From: Phycisphaerales bacterium UBA5793
Lineage (GTDB): Bacteria; Planctomycetota; Phycisphaerae; Phycisphaerales; UBA5793
Direction: 5' to 3'
Length of the DNA: 16,202 nucleotides
Assembly: GCA_002418285.1 (NCBI GenBank)
Contig: DIDT01000026.1
Span: 15,685-31,886 of the forward strand
The notes under the pieces were generated by a model, which was given only the letters and a program-made list of their open reading frames with translations, was not told the origin of the DNA and made no database searches. Position 1 is the first letter of the stretch; each line of letters starts with the position of its first letter. Positions 1 through 7,309 of this stretch are shown here, in pieces. A program made the translations under genes and the position numbers.

Positions 1-11
1 ATGCGTCGCCG

Positions 12-833
12 CTAAACGGTCGGGGCGCGCTGTGACAAACCGCCGGCCAGTTCGCGAACAAACGATTCGATCGTGTTGATGCTCTCGTCGATCGGCGCAT
101 CGCGCACTTCGGCAAGTCGCTTGACGATCGCGCTGCCCACAATCGCAGCATCGGCATGTTGCGTCACGGCCCGAACCGCATCCGCTGAGCCCATGCCGAA
201 TCCGCAAGCGATGGGATGATTGGTTGCGGCCCGCAGCGCCGCCACGCGCGATTCGATTTCCGGCGTGTCGGAGCGCACGCCGGTGATGCCTGTTCGCGCC
301 AGCAGATAGACGAAACCGGTGCACGCCTCCGCAATCTGCGCGGCCCTCGCAGCCGGCGTGGTCGGTGCGATGAGCAGGGAGCACGTCAGACCCGCCGTCT
401 GCACCAACGCCCGCGCTTCGCCTGACTCTTCCAGCGGCAGGTCGGGGAAGATGAAGCCATCGAAGCCGGCGGTCGCACACTCGCTGATGAATGCCTGTGG
501 GCCGCGGCGCTCAACGATCGACCAACTCACCATCGCCACGAGGCCCATGCACGTCTTTGGCCGCACGGCGCGGACCATGCCGAGCACATCTGGCAGGCGC
601 AGGCCTCGCTCGAGCGCATCGTGCATGCTGGCGGCGATCACCGGGCCGTCGGCAATGGGATCGGAAAACGGCAGTCCGATTTCACAGATTGTCGCCCCGC
701 CGCGCTCCATAGCGGGGATGAGTCGCGTGGTGGTTTCGAGATCGGGAAAGCCCGCGGTGATGAAGGGCATGAGCATGCCGCATCCCGCGCGTCGATTCTC
801 GGCGAACAATGTGTCGATGCGATTGTCGCTCAC
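12..833 (-). CDS. trpA: Tryptophan synthase alpha subunit
   Basis: Cleaves indole-3-glycerol phosphate to indole and glyceraldehyde-3-phosphate. In the family, indole is channelled to the TrpB partner in the cytoplasmic alpha2beta2 complex, the last step of tryptophan synthesis. The 273-aa product has the usual family length and TIM-barrel motifs: MPFITAGFPD near residue 22, then CEIGLPFSDPIADGP at 50-64, which carries the two catalytic acids (E51 and D62, equivalent to E49 and D60 of the E. coli enzyme). RTGITGVRSD follows, then the phosphate-binding ACGFGMGSADAV and AIVGSAIVKRL near the C-terminus. The start is GTG at 833, overlapping the stop of the MazG-like gene as GTGA, which implies translational coupling. 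It stops with TAG at 12-14. No trpB or other trp gene is visible; they may lie beyond the left edge. Identification is very secure. Confidence 0.97.
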   Translation of the reverse strand: MSDNRIDTLFAENRRAGCGMLMPFITAGFPDLETTTRLIPAMERGGATICEIGLPFSDPIADGPVIAASMHDALERGLRLPDVLGMVRAVRPKTCMGLVAMVSWSIVERRGPQAFISECATAGFDGFIFPDLPLEESGEARALVQTAGLTCSLLIAPTTPAARAAQIAEACTGFVYLLARTGITGVRSDTPEIESRVAALRAATNHPIACGFGMGSADAVRAVTQHADAAIVGSAIVKRLAEVRDAPIDESINTIESFVRELAGGLSQRAPTV

Positions 834-1126
834 GACTTGGTTCCCTGCGGCCCCTCGCCGACGGTGTATTTGTTCAGCGCCTCGACAAGATCGACATCAT
901 TGATGTTCGCCAGCGTACAGAGCCACGCCAGAACATCGGCGAACTCCTCCTCGAGGTTGGCGCGATTCTCCCGACCACGGTGCTTCTCGCCCAGCGCGTG
1001 CGCCAGTTCGCCAACTTCTTCGCTGAACCAGAGGAACGTGGCTGCACTGCCGCGCGCGCTGTCCGTCGCGTAGTAGCGCTCGCGGATGAGACTCTGAAAG
1101 CCGCGGATGCTCAGGTCGTCGGGCAT
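830..1126 (-). CDS. MazG-like nucleotide pyrophosphohydrolase
   Basis: A 98-aa protein of the all-alpha NTP pyrophosphohydrolase superfamily (MazG / MazG-like). Known members hydrolyse nucleoside triphosphates, often non-canonical ones, to the monophosphate and pyrophosphate. The divalent-metal site is visible: FSEEVGELAHAL around residues 34-45 gives the EExxE motif, and LEEEFADVLAWL around 58-69 gives the second ExxD half. The length fits a single-domain minimal MazG rather than the two-domain E. coli form. It starts with ATG at 1126 and has no clear Shine-Dalgarno sequence. Its TGA overlaps the trpA GTG start by four bases, so it is the first visible gene of a two-gene unit with trpA. The substrate cannot be inferred, and a direct metabolic link to tryptophan synthesis is not obvious. 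Confidence 0.88.
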   Translation of the reverse strand: MPDDLSIRGFQSLIRERYYATDSARGSAATFLWFSEEVGELAHALGEKHRGRENRANLEEEFADVLAWLCTLANINDVDLVEALNKYTVGEGPQGTKS

Positions 1127-1227
1127 AGTGGATCAGTGTAGGTCGAAAGCGACGGATCGGGGTGCCACACGTCGACGCATTGAGAGCGACTCCGCCCTGC
1201 TGCCGGCCTAACGTCGCGCGATCCTGA
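1127..1227. promoter_or_regulatory. Divergent intergenic region, presumed promoters
   Basis: This 101-base gap lies between the divergently transcribed MazG-trpA unit and the PAP2 phosphatase gene, so promoters for both should sit here. I see no convincing -35/-10 pair, operator repeat, attenuator or Shine-Dalgarno sequence for either gene. No trp leader peptide with tandem Trp codons is apparent. The call rests only on gene orientation. Confidence 0.35.
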
Positions 1228-2265
1228 ATGACCTGTGACCGCGCCACAACTTCCGCACGACTCTCGTTCATCGCCCCAGTCGTGGCGACGATCGTGCTGG
1301 CGATGCTGCTGCTCACCGACGCTGCGGCTATTCGGTGGCACGTGTCGGTCGATTGGCCATGGTGGTTGAACGATCTGGAACACCTTGGCAGCGCGTGGTG
1401 CAATCGCATCCTCCCCTACCTGGCGCTGCTTGTCGCGTTGATCTTCAATCGATGCGCCATGCGGCAGCTCATAGTGGCCCTGCCGATGCAGATGTTTCTC
1501 GCGCATGCGATCAAGTGGATCGTCGGCCGCGTCCGGCCAGTGCATGGCGACCATTCGATGCTCTTCGCGCCATTCTCGTCCGTGCACGAGTCCTTTCCGT
1601 CCGGTCACTCGGCATTGGTGTGGACGATTGCGTTTGCTTTCGCCTACCAGAAATCACGCTCAACGGCACTGTGGGTCGCAGCGGCGCTGTTCGTCTGCTG
1701 GGCTCGACTGCACACCTACGCCCACTTCCCCAGCGACCTGTTCGCCGGGGCGATGGTCGGCTGGGTCATCACGTTTACCTCGGGGAAGACACTCCGGCCG
1801 TGGATCGAATCCGGCCGTCTCGCCGACCTGCGCGACGTCGCGGCATTCCCCCGGCGACTCACCTGTCTCTGGCTGATCGCGATTGCCGCCCCCATCGGTA
1901 TGGCGATGTGGCTGGGCCACCAGCCACTGGTCGATGACGAAGCGACCGCCCGCGAGCGGATCGGTGTGCTCTACGAGGATTATCTCGGCCGTGACGCCGA
2001 CGCGCCGGGCCTGACGGCGTACGCGAGCCAGCGGCTTGACGGCCTGCCACTTCTGGCGATTGCGCGCGACTTGCTCGACAGCGACGAGTTCCGTAAGACG
2101 TTGCGCGAGTTGACACCAGAGCAGCGCGTCGACCGCATGTATCAGCTCCTGCTGCACCGCAAACCGACCGCTGATGAGATGGCCCACGATGTCCCTCTGG
2201 TTGAAGGTCTCTCTCGCCAGAAAAGCCGCCTGCCGTTGCTGGTCATGCGACTAACCTGGCGGTGA
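1228..2265 (+). CDS. PAP2-family membrane phosphatase with C-terminal DUF4214-like domain
   Basis: A 345-aa integral membrane protein. The three PAP2 (type 2 phosphatidic acid phosphatase) motifs are intact: KWIVGRVRP at 96-104, SFPSGHS at 122-128, and ARLHTYAHFPSD at 159-170 with R160, H166 and D170. They form the phosphohistidine active site used on lipid phosphates or pyrophosphates, for example undecaprenyl-PP. Hydrophobic segments lie near 13-32, 61-74, 80-92, 129-140, 147-158, 171-184 and 211-230. After the last one, about 100 soluble residues (about 240-345) resemble DUF4214: VLYEDYLGRDADAPGL, then LLDSDEF, then a second half-unit MYQLLLHRKPTADEM. DUF4214 units usually occur in secreted or surface proteins, so a fusion to PAP2 is unusual. 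The ATG at 1228 has no obvious ribosome binding site. PAP2 membership is secure; substrate and tail function are unknown. Confidence 0.9.
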   Translation: MTCDRATTSARLSFIAPVVATIVLAMLLLTDAAAIRWHVSVDWPWWLNDLEHLGSAWCNRILPYLALLVALIFNRCAMRQLIVALPMQMFLAHAIKWIVGRVRPVHGDHSMLFAPFSSVHESFPSGHSALVWTIAFAFAYQKSRSTALWVAAALFVCWARLHTYAHFPSDLFAGAMVGWVITFTSGKTLRPWIESGRLADLRDVAAFPRRLTCLWLIAIAAPIGMAMWLGHQPLVDDEATARERIGVLYEDYLGRDADAPGLTAYASQRLDGLPLLAIARDLLDSDEFRKTLRELTPEQRVDRMYQLLLHRKPTADEMAHDVPLVEGLSRQKSRLPLLVMRLTWR

Positions 2266-2309
2266 GGCGTCGTCGCAAGCGGAGACGCTAAACTAAGGTC
2301 CACCAGTGC

Positions 2310-3218
2310 GTGGCGAGCTCGGCATCCATGTGGACGAACATTCTCATTTTCTTTGGCGGCATGCTCATCTGCGGGATTCTCATGATTCCCATGCTCATGA
2401 TCATGCGCCGCGAACAGGAGCGCCGAGCCCGCATCGCCAAGCGCCGAATGGACGACGCCGAGCGACTGGCCGAGCTGGGGACGATGACCGGCGGCCTGGC
2501 ACATGAGATCAAGAATCCCCTCTCGACGCTCAGCCTCAACGCGCAGCTGCTGGCCGAGGAAGTCGCGGATCTCGACATTCCCGATGACGATCGGCAGCGG
2601 ATCATCCGGCGCACCGAGTCACTGCGGCGCGAGTCGGATCGGCTCAAGGGCATTCTGACCGACTTTCTTCAGTTCGCGGGGCGGATTCGTCTCGATCCTG
2701 AGCCACACGACCTCAACGTGCTGGTTGATGAACTGGTCGATTTTTTCCTGCCCCAGGCGCTCGCAGCGGGAGTGCAGTTGCGCACCACGCTGGCCCGTCA
2801 GCCGGCCATCGCCCGAGTCGATTCGGCGTTGTTCAAGCAGGCACTGCTCAACCTGCTCATCAACGCTGTGCAAGCACTCGAGGCCATGCCCGCCAACGCC
2901 AACCGGACGCGCGAGCTGATGATCCGCGTCGAGCCCGCGGCAGGTGGTGCACAATCGCGCTCTAACGGGGCGAGTCCGATGCACGCTATCCACATCACTG
3001 ATACCGGCCCCGGCATCTCCGCCGAGCACCTCAAGAGTGTCTTCCAGCCCTATTTCTCCACCAAGAAGGGGGGCACAGGCTTGGGTCTGGCGACGACCAA
3101 GCGCATCATCGAAGAGCACCAGGGGGCGATCGAGGTGCACACGGAGCAAGGGCGCGGCACCGACTTCGTCATTCAGTTGCCGACTGCAGACTCCTCAGAC
3201 CCATCCGCCACACACTGA
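2310..3218 (+). CDS. Membrane-anchored sensor histidine kinase (NtrB/HisKA type)
   Basis: A 302-aa two-component sensor kinase. It has one N-terminal membrane segment (about 8-32), a short basic coiled linker (about 33-55) and no recognisable sensory domain. The dimerisation/phosphoacceptor domain has GGLAHEIKNPLSTL with H65 as the phosphorylated histidine. The HATPase domain shows the N box (LLNLLINAVQAL, 179-190), the G1 box (DTGPGI, 231-236), the F box (VFQPYFSTKKGG, 244-255) and the G2 box (TGLGL, 256-260). All key residues are present, so it should be an active autokinase. The GTG start at 2310 is preceded by TAAGG at 2294-2298; ATG at 2328 is an alternative that removes six residues. 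No response regulator gene is adjacent, so it is an orphan within this window. It follows the PAP2 gene by 44 bases and may be co-transcribed. Confidence 0.93.
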   Translation: MASSASMWTNILIFFGGMLICGILMIPMLMIMRREQERRARIAKRRMDDAERLAELGTMTGGLAHEIKNPLSTLSLNAQLLAEEVADLDIPDDDRQRIIRRTESLRRESDRLKGILTDFLQFAGRIRLDPEPHDLNVLVDELVDFFLPQALAAGVQLRTTLARQPAIARVDSALFKQALLNLLINAVQALEAMPANANRTRELMIRVEPAAGGAQSRSNGASPMHAIHITDTGPGISAEHLKSVFQPYFSTKKGGTGLGLATTKRIIEEHQGAIEVHTEQGRGTDFVIQLPTADSSDPSATH

Positions 3219-3263
3219 ATCCACCCCCTGCGCCACAGGCGGCGACCCAATTGGCCGATACCC

Positions 3264-3869
3264 GTGGCAGTGCGTCACACACCGCCCATACCGGACTCCT
3301 GGTCTTCGCCGAAGGCGGGGCTTATCGGTCTCGTCTCGGGGTCGCTCGCAGGCGGCGGAATGTATCTTTGGCAGAACAGTGTCGAGCTGGGCGTCGCGAC
3401 TTTCATGATCGCCGGCTACACCGCGAGCCTGTGGCTGCACCTCAGCGCCACCGCCCGCCGCTACGGAAGTCACTACGAACAGCTCAAGCTGATGGAGATC
3501 AACCGGCGTTCGTTGCGCATCCGGCGGCTCTTCACCGACTTCGCTTTCTGGTGGTCGTTGGCATTCGGTTTGGCGGTCATCGGTGGGGCGGCGTGGTACG
3601 GTGGTCTGCGCAGCATTACCACGATTGGCTGGATCGAGTTGTGTTGGGCGGCGGTGACACTCGCGCTGAACTTCGAAGTAACGGTCCTCGAGCCCACTAC
3701 TCGCTGCCGCCACTGCGGCTACCAGCTCATTGGTCAACTCGATCCCAGTGACGCCACCCAGCGCGTCCGATGCCCCGAGTGCGGCAAGACATGGACCAAG
3801 AGCGACCTGTGCCTCATCCCCCCGGGGTACCACGTCATTACGACAGACAGCGTCAGCAAGGCCGCATGA
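3264..3869 (+). CDS. Membrane protein with C-terminal zinc ribbon, unknown function
   Basis: I do not recognise a named family. The 201-aa protein has about four hydrophobic stretches (about 18-35, 43-58, 95-113 and 119-137) in two pairs around a basic loop. A C-terminal four-cysteine zinc ribbon follows: CRHCGY at 148-153 and CPECG at 170-174. This CRxCGY...CPECG layout is common in small uncharacterised proteins of planctomycetes, which is one reason I suspect that phylum. The ribbon is probably cytoplasmic. The GTG start at 3264 is a best guess; GTG at 3270 is equally possible, while a start at ATG 3360 would lose the first membrane segment. It lies 45 bases after the kinase gene on the same strand and could share its transcript. 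Confidence 0.75.
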   Translation: MAVRHTPPIPDSWSSPKAGLIGLVSGSLAGGGMYLWQNSVELGVATFMIAGYTASLWLHLSATARRYGSHYEQLKLMEINRRSLRIRRLFTDFAFWWSLAFGLAVIGGAAWYGGLRSITTIGWIELCWAAVTLALNFEVTVLEPTTRCRHCGYQLIGQLDPSDATQRVRCPECGKTWTKSDLCLIPPGYHVITTDSVSKAA

Positions 3870-3960
3870 CTGTTCATTGATCGAGGCGCACGCAATCGTC
3901 CCGCGACATCGCATGCGATATTGGTCGACGAGATGCGATCAACGTCGATGTGACGTCACG
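3870..3960. other. Convergent intergenic gap with two short perfect palindromes
   Basis: This 91-base gap lies between two converging genes. It holds a perfect 12-base palindrome, ATCGCATGCGAT at 3908-3919, and a perfect 10-base palindrome, GTGACGTCAC at 3950-3959, next to the stop codon of the TPR gene. Neither is followed by a T-run on either strand, so neither is a classic intrinsic terminator. They could still form a bidirectional transcript end or bind a dimeric protein. Confidence 0.4.
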
Positions 3961-5352
3961 TCACGCCGCTCGCTTGATCGAACTGCGGAGGCGCTGGGCG
4001 TCGGTGTAGTTTGCATTGATCGAAAGCGCTGTGTCCACCGCCGCGACGGCTTCGCGCTCGCGACCCAGCGCGGCCAGGCAGTTGCCGCGGTGATAATGCA
4101 CGTCCGCGAACTGCGGCGATTGTTCCGCCACTTGCGTCAGTACGTGCGTCGCATGCTCCAGCAATGGTTCGAGCACGCTCTGCGTCGGGTCGGCGCCGGC
4201 GCGCTCGCAGGAGCTCTGTGCTGCGATCACCTCGGCCATCAATCCCCGACGCCAAGCCCGCGCCAGGAGAGATTGATCGCGCAACCCCAGTCGTGTTCTG
4301 CATCGCTCAGCCAGCATTGGCCGACCAAGAAGCGTTGCGGCAACTGAAAGTAACGCCAATGCAAAGGCGGATTCGCTTCCGTGACGGCAGCGACTCGCCA
4401 ACCGTGCGCATCGCACCGGATCTCCCATGTTCAACGTTGCCTCTGCAAGGCGAACGAGGACGGCTTGGCAACGAAACGGGTCATCAGACTCTGCATCGGC
4501 CAGCGCCTGAATCGCCGCGCGATCGCCCAGCCGTTCGAGGACGTCGATACGTTCGATTGATGCGTTGAGCAGGTCTTCGTCGGCCACGATTCCGCGATTG
4601 GAACTCTGCAGCCCCATCGTGGTCGTGTGATTCGGTGAGATGGACTGAAATGTGGGCGTAACGTGGCCCGCCTCAATGAGGCGGTTGTACATCTCCACCG
4701 CTTCGCGCCAGCGTCCCGCTCCGGCCAGCAGCCTGGCGTGCAGCAGGCACGGCGGATCGATCAGCGCACCCAGTGCCGATAGGCCAAGGTCATTCTGGCC
4801 AGCCGCCAGCGCCAGTTCCGCCAGTTCGATGCGCAGACTGGCGCGTCGCGGCCGGAGCCGAGCCGCGACGCGCACGGCTGCGAGTGCTTCGTCAATGTTT
4901 CCAGCCCGGGCTTCGATCCGCCCAAGCAACTCGAGCAAGCGCGAACGTCGCGGCGCCAGCGCACATGCGCGCCGCACCAGTTCCACCGAGTCCTCCATCC
5001 GGCCGTCATCCATCGCGGCGCGAGCGGCGATCTGCAACAGAGTGGCGTCGTCGCCCCATTCGCGATAGGCCAAGTTCACCAGTTGTGCGAGTTGATCATC
5101 GCATCCCACCAGGTACGCGCTGGCGGCGGCCAGGCGAACGGCGCCCCGGGCCCACTGTCGCGACGAAGTCGTTCGCTCTGATGTGTTCGGCGCACCGAGA
5201 CTGGGGCTCAGATCGCACCCTTCTTCAACGAGTCGAACGATCGGCTCCAGGGCCTTGAGAGTTTCATACAGCCGACTCAAACGCCAGTTCAGCCGAGCTT
5301 CGCGAAGCAGACGAGCAATGGCAAGACGTGCTGGACATTCGAGGGTGGTCAT
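3961..5352 (-). CDS. TPR-like helical-repeat protein, unknown function (second gene of pair)
   Basis: A 463-aa protein of alternating amphipathic helices rich in Ala, Leu and Arg, with no signal peptide or membrane segment. The clearest tetratricopeptide repeat is at the C-terminus (about 416-449), where YHRGNCLAALGREREA and ALSINANY fit the W/Y-G-Y-A-A-P pattern. Weaker units lie about 102-135 and 136-169 (LLGRIEARAGNIDEALAAV). TPRs usually form protein-binding scaffolds; no enzymatic motif is visible. The ATG at 5352 was chosen because it overlaps the upstream stop as ATGA. Extending upstream to 5577 would only add Arg/Pro-rich residues read out of frame through the neighbour. It is probably translated together with the preceding helical-repeat gene. 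Function unknown. Confidence 0.8.
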   Translation of the reverse strand: MTTLECPARLAIARLLREARLNWRLSRLYETLKALEPIVRLVEEGCDLSPSLGAPNTSERTTSSRQWARGAVRLAAASAYLVGCDDQLAQLVNLAYREWGDDATLLQIAARAAMDDGRMEDSVELVRRACALAPRRSRLLELLGRIEARAGNIDEALAAVRVAARLRPRRASLRIELAELALAAGQNDLGLSALGALIDPPCLLHARLLAGAGRWREAVEMYNRLIEAGHVTPTFQSISPNHTTTMGLQSSNRGIVADEDLLNASIERIDVLERLGDRAAIQALADAESDDPFRCQAVLVRLAEATLNMGDPVRCARLASRCRHGSESAFALALLSVAATLLGRPMLAERCRTRLGLRDQSLLARAWRRGLMAEVIAAQSSCERAGADPTQSVLEPLLEHATHVLTQVAEQSPQFADVHYHRGNCLAALGREREAVAAVDTALSINANYTDAQRLRSSIKRAA

Positions 5353-6383
5353 GCCGCCTCCAGTCGCCGCCTGGCGTTCCGCACGTCGTTCCACTCCGGA
5401 TGGGCGCGGATGACGACATCGAGCGCTTCGAGCTGCTCGCTGCGCCGCGGCAGGACGTGCACCACAGCCTTGAGATCGTGCCGGCGTCGCGTCGCCTCTT
5501 CGGCCGCGGGCAACTCGGCCAACAAGATCGCCAGCGGCGCACAAAGTGGGTTGAGTTTCAATCCCGTGTCGATCCACCGCCGCGCTGCCGCGGTGTCGTC
5601 GAGGGTCAGTGCGAGACGCGCCATCGCTTCACAGGCCGGCACCGGGGCTTCGAGTCGATCAAATGCTGACTCGAGTGCCCGCATGAGCAGCAGCGCGCGG
5701 GGTTGCGAGTGGTCATAGCGCGCCGCCGCCTCCAGAGAAACGATCGTCGATTCGCATGCCAGGAGTTCGAGCGCAAGCTGTTCGACGAGCGCATCGGGTG
5801 GCTCAACGCAGGCATCGCCAGTTTCGAGACCGAGGGATCCCAGCCAGGCGGAGATCACGGGTCGGTCCGTCCAGTTGATGGCAAGGCTGCGCAGGCGCTC
5901 GGCCCAACGCTGCGCCTCGGCGACGTCGCCGCGCTCGAGTTGAATCAAGATGATGGCCTGAATGGTCTTAGGATCATCTATCTGCGCAAGATTTCGATTG
6001 AGCGAAGCGATGGCCCGGGCTCGGTCATCTTCTTCCAGTTGCAGCAGCGCAAGCAACAGGCGTGCATCCATCGGGCAGCAGGATCGCTTGGACCAGTCGA
6101 GAAGATCGAGCTGGGCTTCGACGCGCCGGCCTGCCAGTGTGCGACAGACATTAAGCAGCAGACGTGCCGCCGAGGTCGGCGCGATCTCCCGCTCGGCAAA
6201 GTTCATCGCGCCGGCGACATCCCCCGCCGCGAGCATTGACCGGGCCTGTCGCTCGCACTGCTCGAAGGGGCGATGGGCGGCGCTCAACTCCTCTACCGTT
6301 GGTTCTGGAGCATGAAGTTCGGCACCGTGACCTGATCGTCCGACTTTCCGAATTCCCGCCTTGATCCGACTCAGCATTCCCAT
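5349..6383 (-). CDS. TPR-like helical-repeat protein, unknown function (first gene of pair)
   Basis: A 344-aa protein starting at ATG 6383, seven bases after a CGGAG ribosome binding site at 6391-6395. This start is better placed than the more distal in-frame start at 6431 or the ATG at 6377. The N-terminus is basic (MGMLSRIKAGIRKVGR). The rest is a string of helix pairs such as ARSMLAAGDVAGAMNFAE and IILIQLERGDVAEAQRWAE, typical of degenerate TPR or SEL1-like solenoids. A final ERLEALDVV-type repeat (here RSEQLEALDVVIRAHPEW) resembles a TPR. There are no membrane segments. It shares general character and an ATGA overlap with the next gene, so the two probably act together, perhaps as one scaffold. 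It reads away from the phage region and is more likely chromosomal than viral. Function unknown. Confidence 0.78.
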   Translation of the reverse strand: MGMLSRIKAGIRKVGRSGHGAELHAPEPTVEELSAAHRPFEQCERQARSMLAAGDVAGAMNFAEREIAPTSAARLLLNVCRTLAGRRVEAQLDLLDWSKRSCCPMDARLLLALLQLEEDDRARAIASLNRNLAQIDDPKTIQAIILIQLERGDVAEAQRWAERLRSLAINWTDRPVISAWLGSLGLETGDACVEPPDALVEQLALELLACESTIVSLEAAARYDHSQPRALLLMRALESAFDRLEAPVPACEAMARLALTLDDTAAARRWIDTGLKLNPLCAPLAILLAELPAAEEATRRRHDLKAVVHVLPRRSEQLEALDVVIRAHPEWNDVRNARRRLEAA

Positions 6384-6582
6384 GATCGGGCTCCGAGATC
6401 CACATCTGCGTGAGAGACTCCAGCATTGCATCGGTTCCCGGACCGAAGGGGTTAAGGTAAAACAGGCAGTTTGCAGCGACTCGGGGAGGGGTACTTGATC
6501 GGGTCAAGCCACCGGCCGTAGCACGCGGACCGAAACCGCCAGATGCGACATGAAACCGCCCGACCAACCTGCGCAGCAGACC

Positions 6583-6625
6583 GCCCCGGTTCACTTTCCC
6601 GTCACTAAACGGTCATTACCGGGGC
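6583..6625. repeat. 8-base perfect inverted repeat
   Basis: GCCCCGGT at 6583-6590 is the exact reverse complement of ACCGGGGC at 6618-6625, with a 27-base spacer. The arms are GC-rich and the spacer is comparatively AT-rich for this window (TCACTTTCCC then GTCACTAAAC). It could form a large hairpin or be an operator or recombination core. No T-run follows on either strand, which argues against an intrinsic terminator. Confidence 0.45.
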
Positions 6626-6660
6626 ACTATTGGAGCCATCAAGGTCGGCCCTCAACTGGT

Positions 6661-6693
6661 TGTCGACAGGTGTTCGAACAGGCCGTAACGGCC
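6661..6693. repeat. Cluster of three adjacent palindromes after the phage operon
   Basis: Within 33 bases lie TGTCGACA (6661-6668), the perfect 10-base palindrome TGTTCGAACA (6671-6680) and the hairpin GGCCG-TAA-CGGCC (6681-6693). In the direction of phage transcription the GC hairpin starts about 13 bases after the last stop codon. It might therefore help end or stabilise the transcript, although no U-tract follows. The two other palindromes would suit a dimeric DNA-binding protein. Confidence 0.45.
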
Positions 6694-6706
6694 CGTCGAA
6701 TCCTTG

Positions 6707-7309
6707 TCAAAGAGCCTTCGGCCACAGCCCGTACGGGCATGCGGCCTCGGCCGAATTCGTCTCCATCACCACACCCGTCGCCAACCACACCACGGCCGCC
6801 CATGCCTCGCGCATCATCGAGCCGGGCGTCAGCAGCAGCCGCCACTTCACGTTGAGGCAGCAGCCGCAACCGGCGCGGAGTTCATCGATCGCCATCACAG
6901 CGCACGTCGTGCACCTGGTCAGGCGGCCGCGCATTCGCTTCCACCATCGCACCGGCAGCGGCACCCCGCACCAATGGAGCCCGGCCCACCTGGTCAGCAG
7001 CGAGCAGCGACTGCACGCCCTGGGCCGCTCGGCCATGATGCTCAGCACACCCGCCCACCAGCGCACATCGGTACGGCCCTGATCGATCGTCAGCTCCACG
7101 CGCACGGGGCGCTGATCTCTGGCCGCATGCGGGCACGCACGCGCGCAGCTTGGCCCGATCTTCAATGCATCATCACTATGGCCATGCCCGCTCGACCAGC
7201 TGACCAGCCGCCCGCCCCCATCCACCTCACCATCACGCTCGACGATGATGAGTTCCTGGGCGCTGCGGACGATCACGCGCTGCTTGCCCTCGTGCTTGTA
7301 GCGCTCCAT
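6707..7309 (-). CDS. Cysteine-rich phage protein with CGC...CPxGxW-type C-terminus, unknown
   Basis: The last gene of the phage operon, 200 aa, with no function recognised. Cysteines are paired: C55/C59, C99/C102 (CSRC), C114, C133/C136 (CTTC), C148/C150/C151 (CGCC) and C191 in ACPYGLW at the very end. A CxxC followed by CGCxxxxK and a closing CPxGxW resembles small zinc-binding proteins found in phages and bacteria (DUF6171-like in layout). The spacing differs and I cannot confirm the family. The N-terminus has a basic start and a HGHSDD stretch, and tryptophans are frequent. ATG 7309 is preferred because it overlaps the previous stop as TGATG, like most junctions here; ATG 7315, two codons earlier, is an alternative. 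A virion or assembly role is inferred from position only. Confidence 0.65.
   Translation of the reverse strand: MERYKHEGKQRVIVRSAQELIIVERDGEVDGGGRLVSWSSGHGHSDDALKIGPSCARACPHAARDQRPVRVELTIDQGRTDVRWWAGVLSIMAERPRACSRCSLLTRWAGLHWCGVPLPVRWWKRMRGRLTRCTTCAVMAIDELRAGCGCCLNVKWRLLLTPGSMMREAWAAVVWLATGVVMETNSAEAACPYGLWPKAL

Larger units (their letters stand above)
6384..6706. other. Non-coding junction between TPR pair and phage operon
   Basis: These 323 bases carry no convincing gene on either strand; the short open frames here lack start signals and family resemblance. The right part is rich in small symmetric sequences, listed separately. The direct repeat GAAACCGCC occurs at 6532-6540 and 6552-6560, exactly 20 bases apart. 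Short hairpins occur at 6431-6446 (TCGGT/ACCGA) and 6494-6508 (CTTGA/TCAAG). The promoter for the TPR pair must lie in the left part, but I see no clear sigma-70 boxes. No tRNA or integrase gene is present, so a prophage attachment site cannot be identified. If the phage part is an insert, its left border should fall here. Confidence 0.55.

Noticed and set aside
319..903. Plus-strand open frame opposite trpA
   Set aside because: trpA is unmistakable on the other strand; the antisense product is Arg/Ser/Pro-rich with no family character.
5353..5577. N-terminal extension of the second TPR gene to an upstream start
   Set aside because: The extra 75 residues are Arg/Ala-rich out-of-frame translation of the neighbouring gene; ATG 5352 has the ATGA overlap.
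6655..6700. Possible tRNA-like T-arm (GTTCGAAC) suggesting a tRNA attachment site
   Set aside because: No acceptor stem, anticodon arm or D-arm can be arranged around it; the match is just the TGTTCGAACA palindrome.
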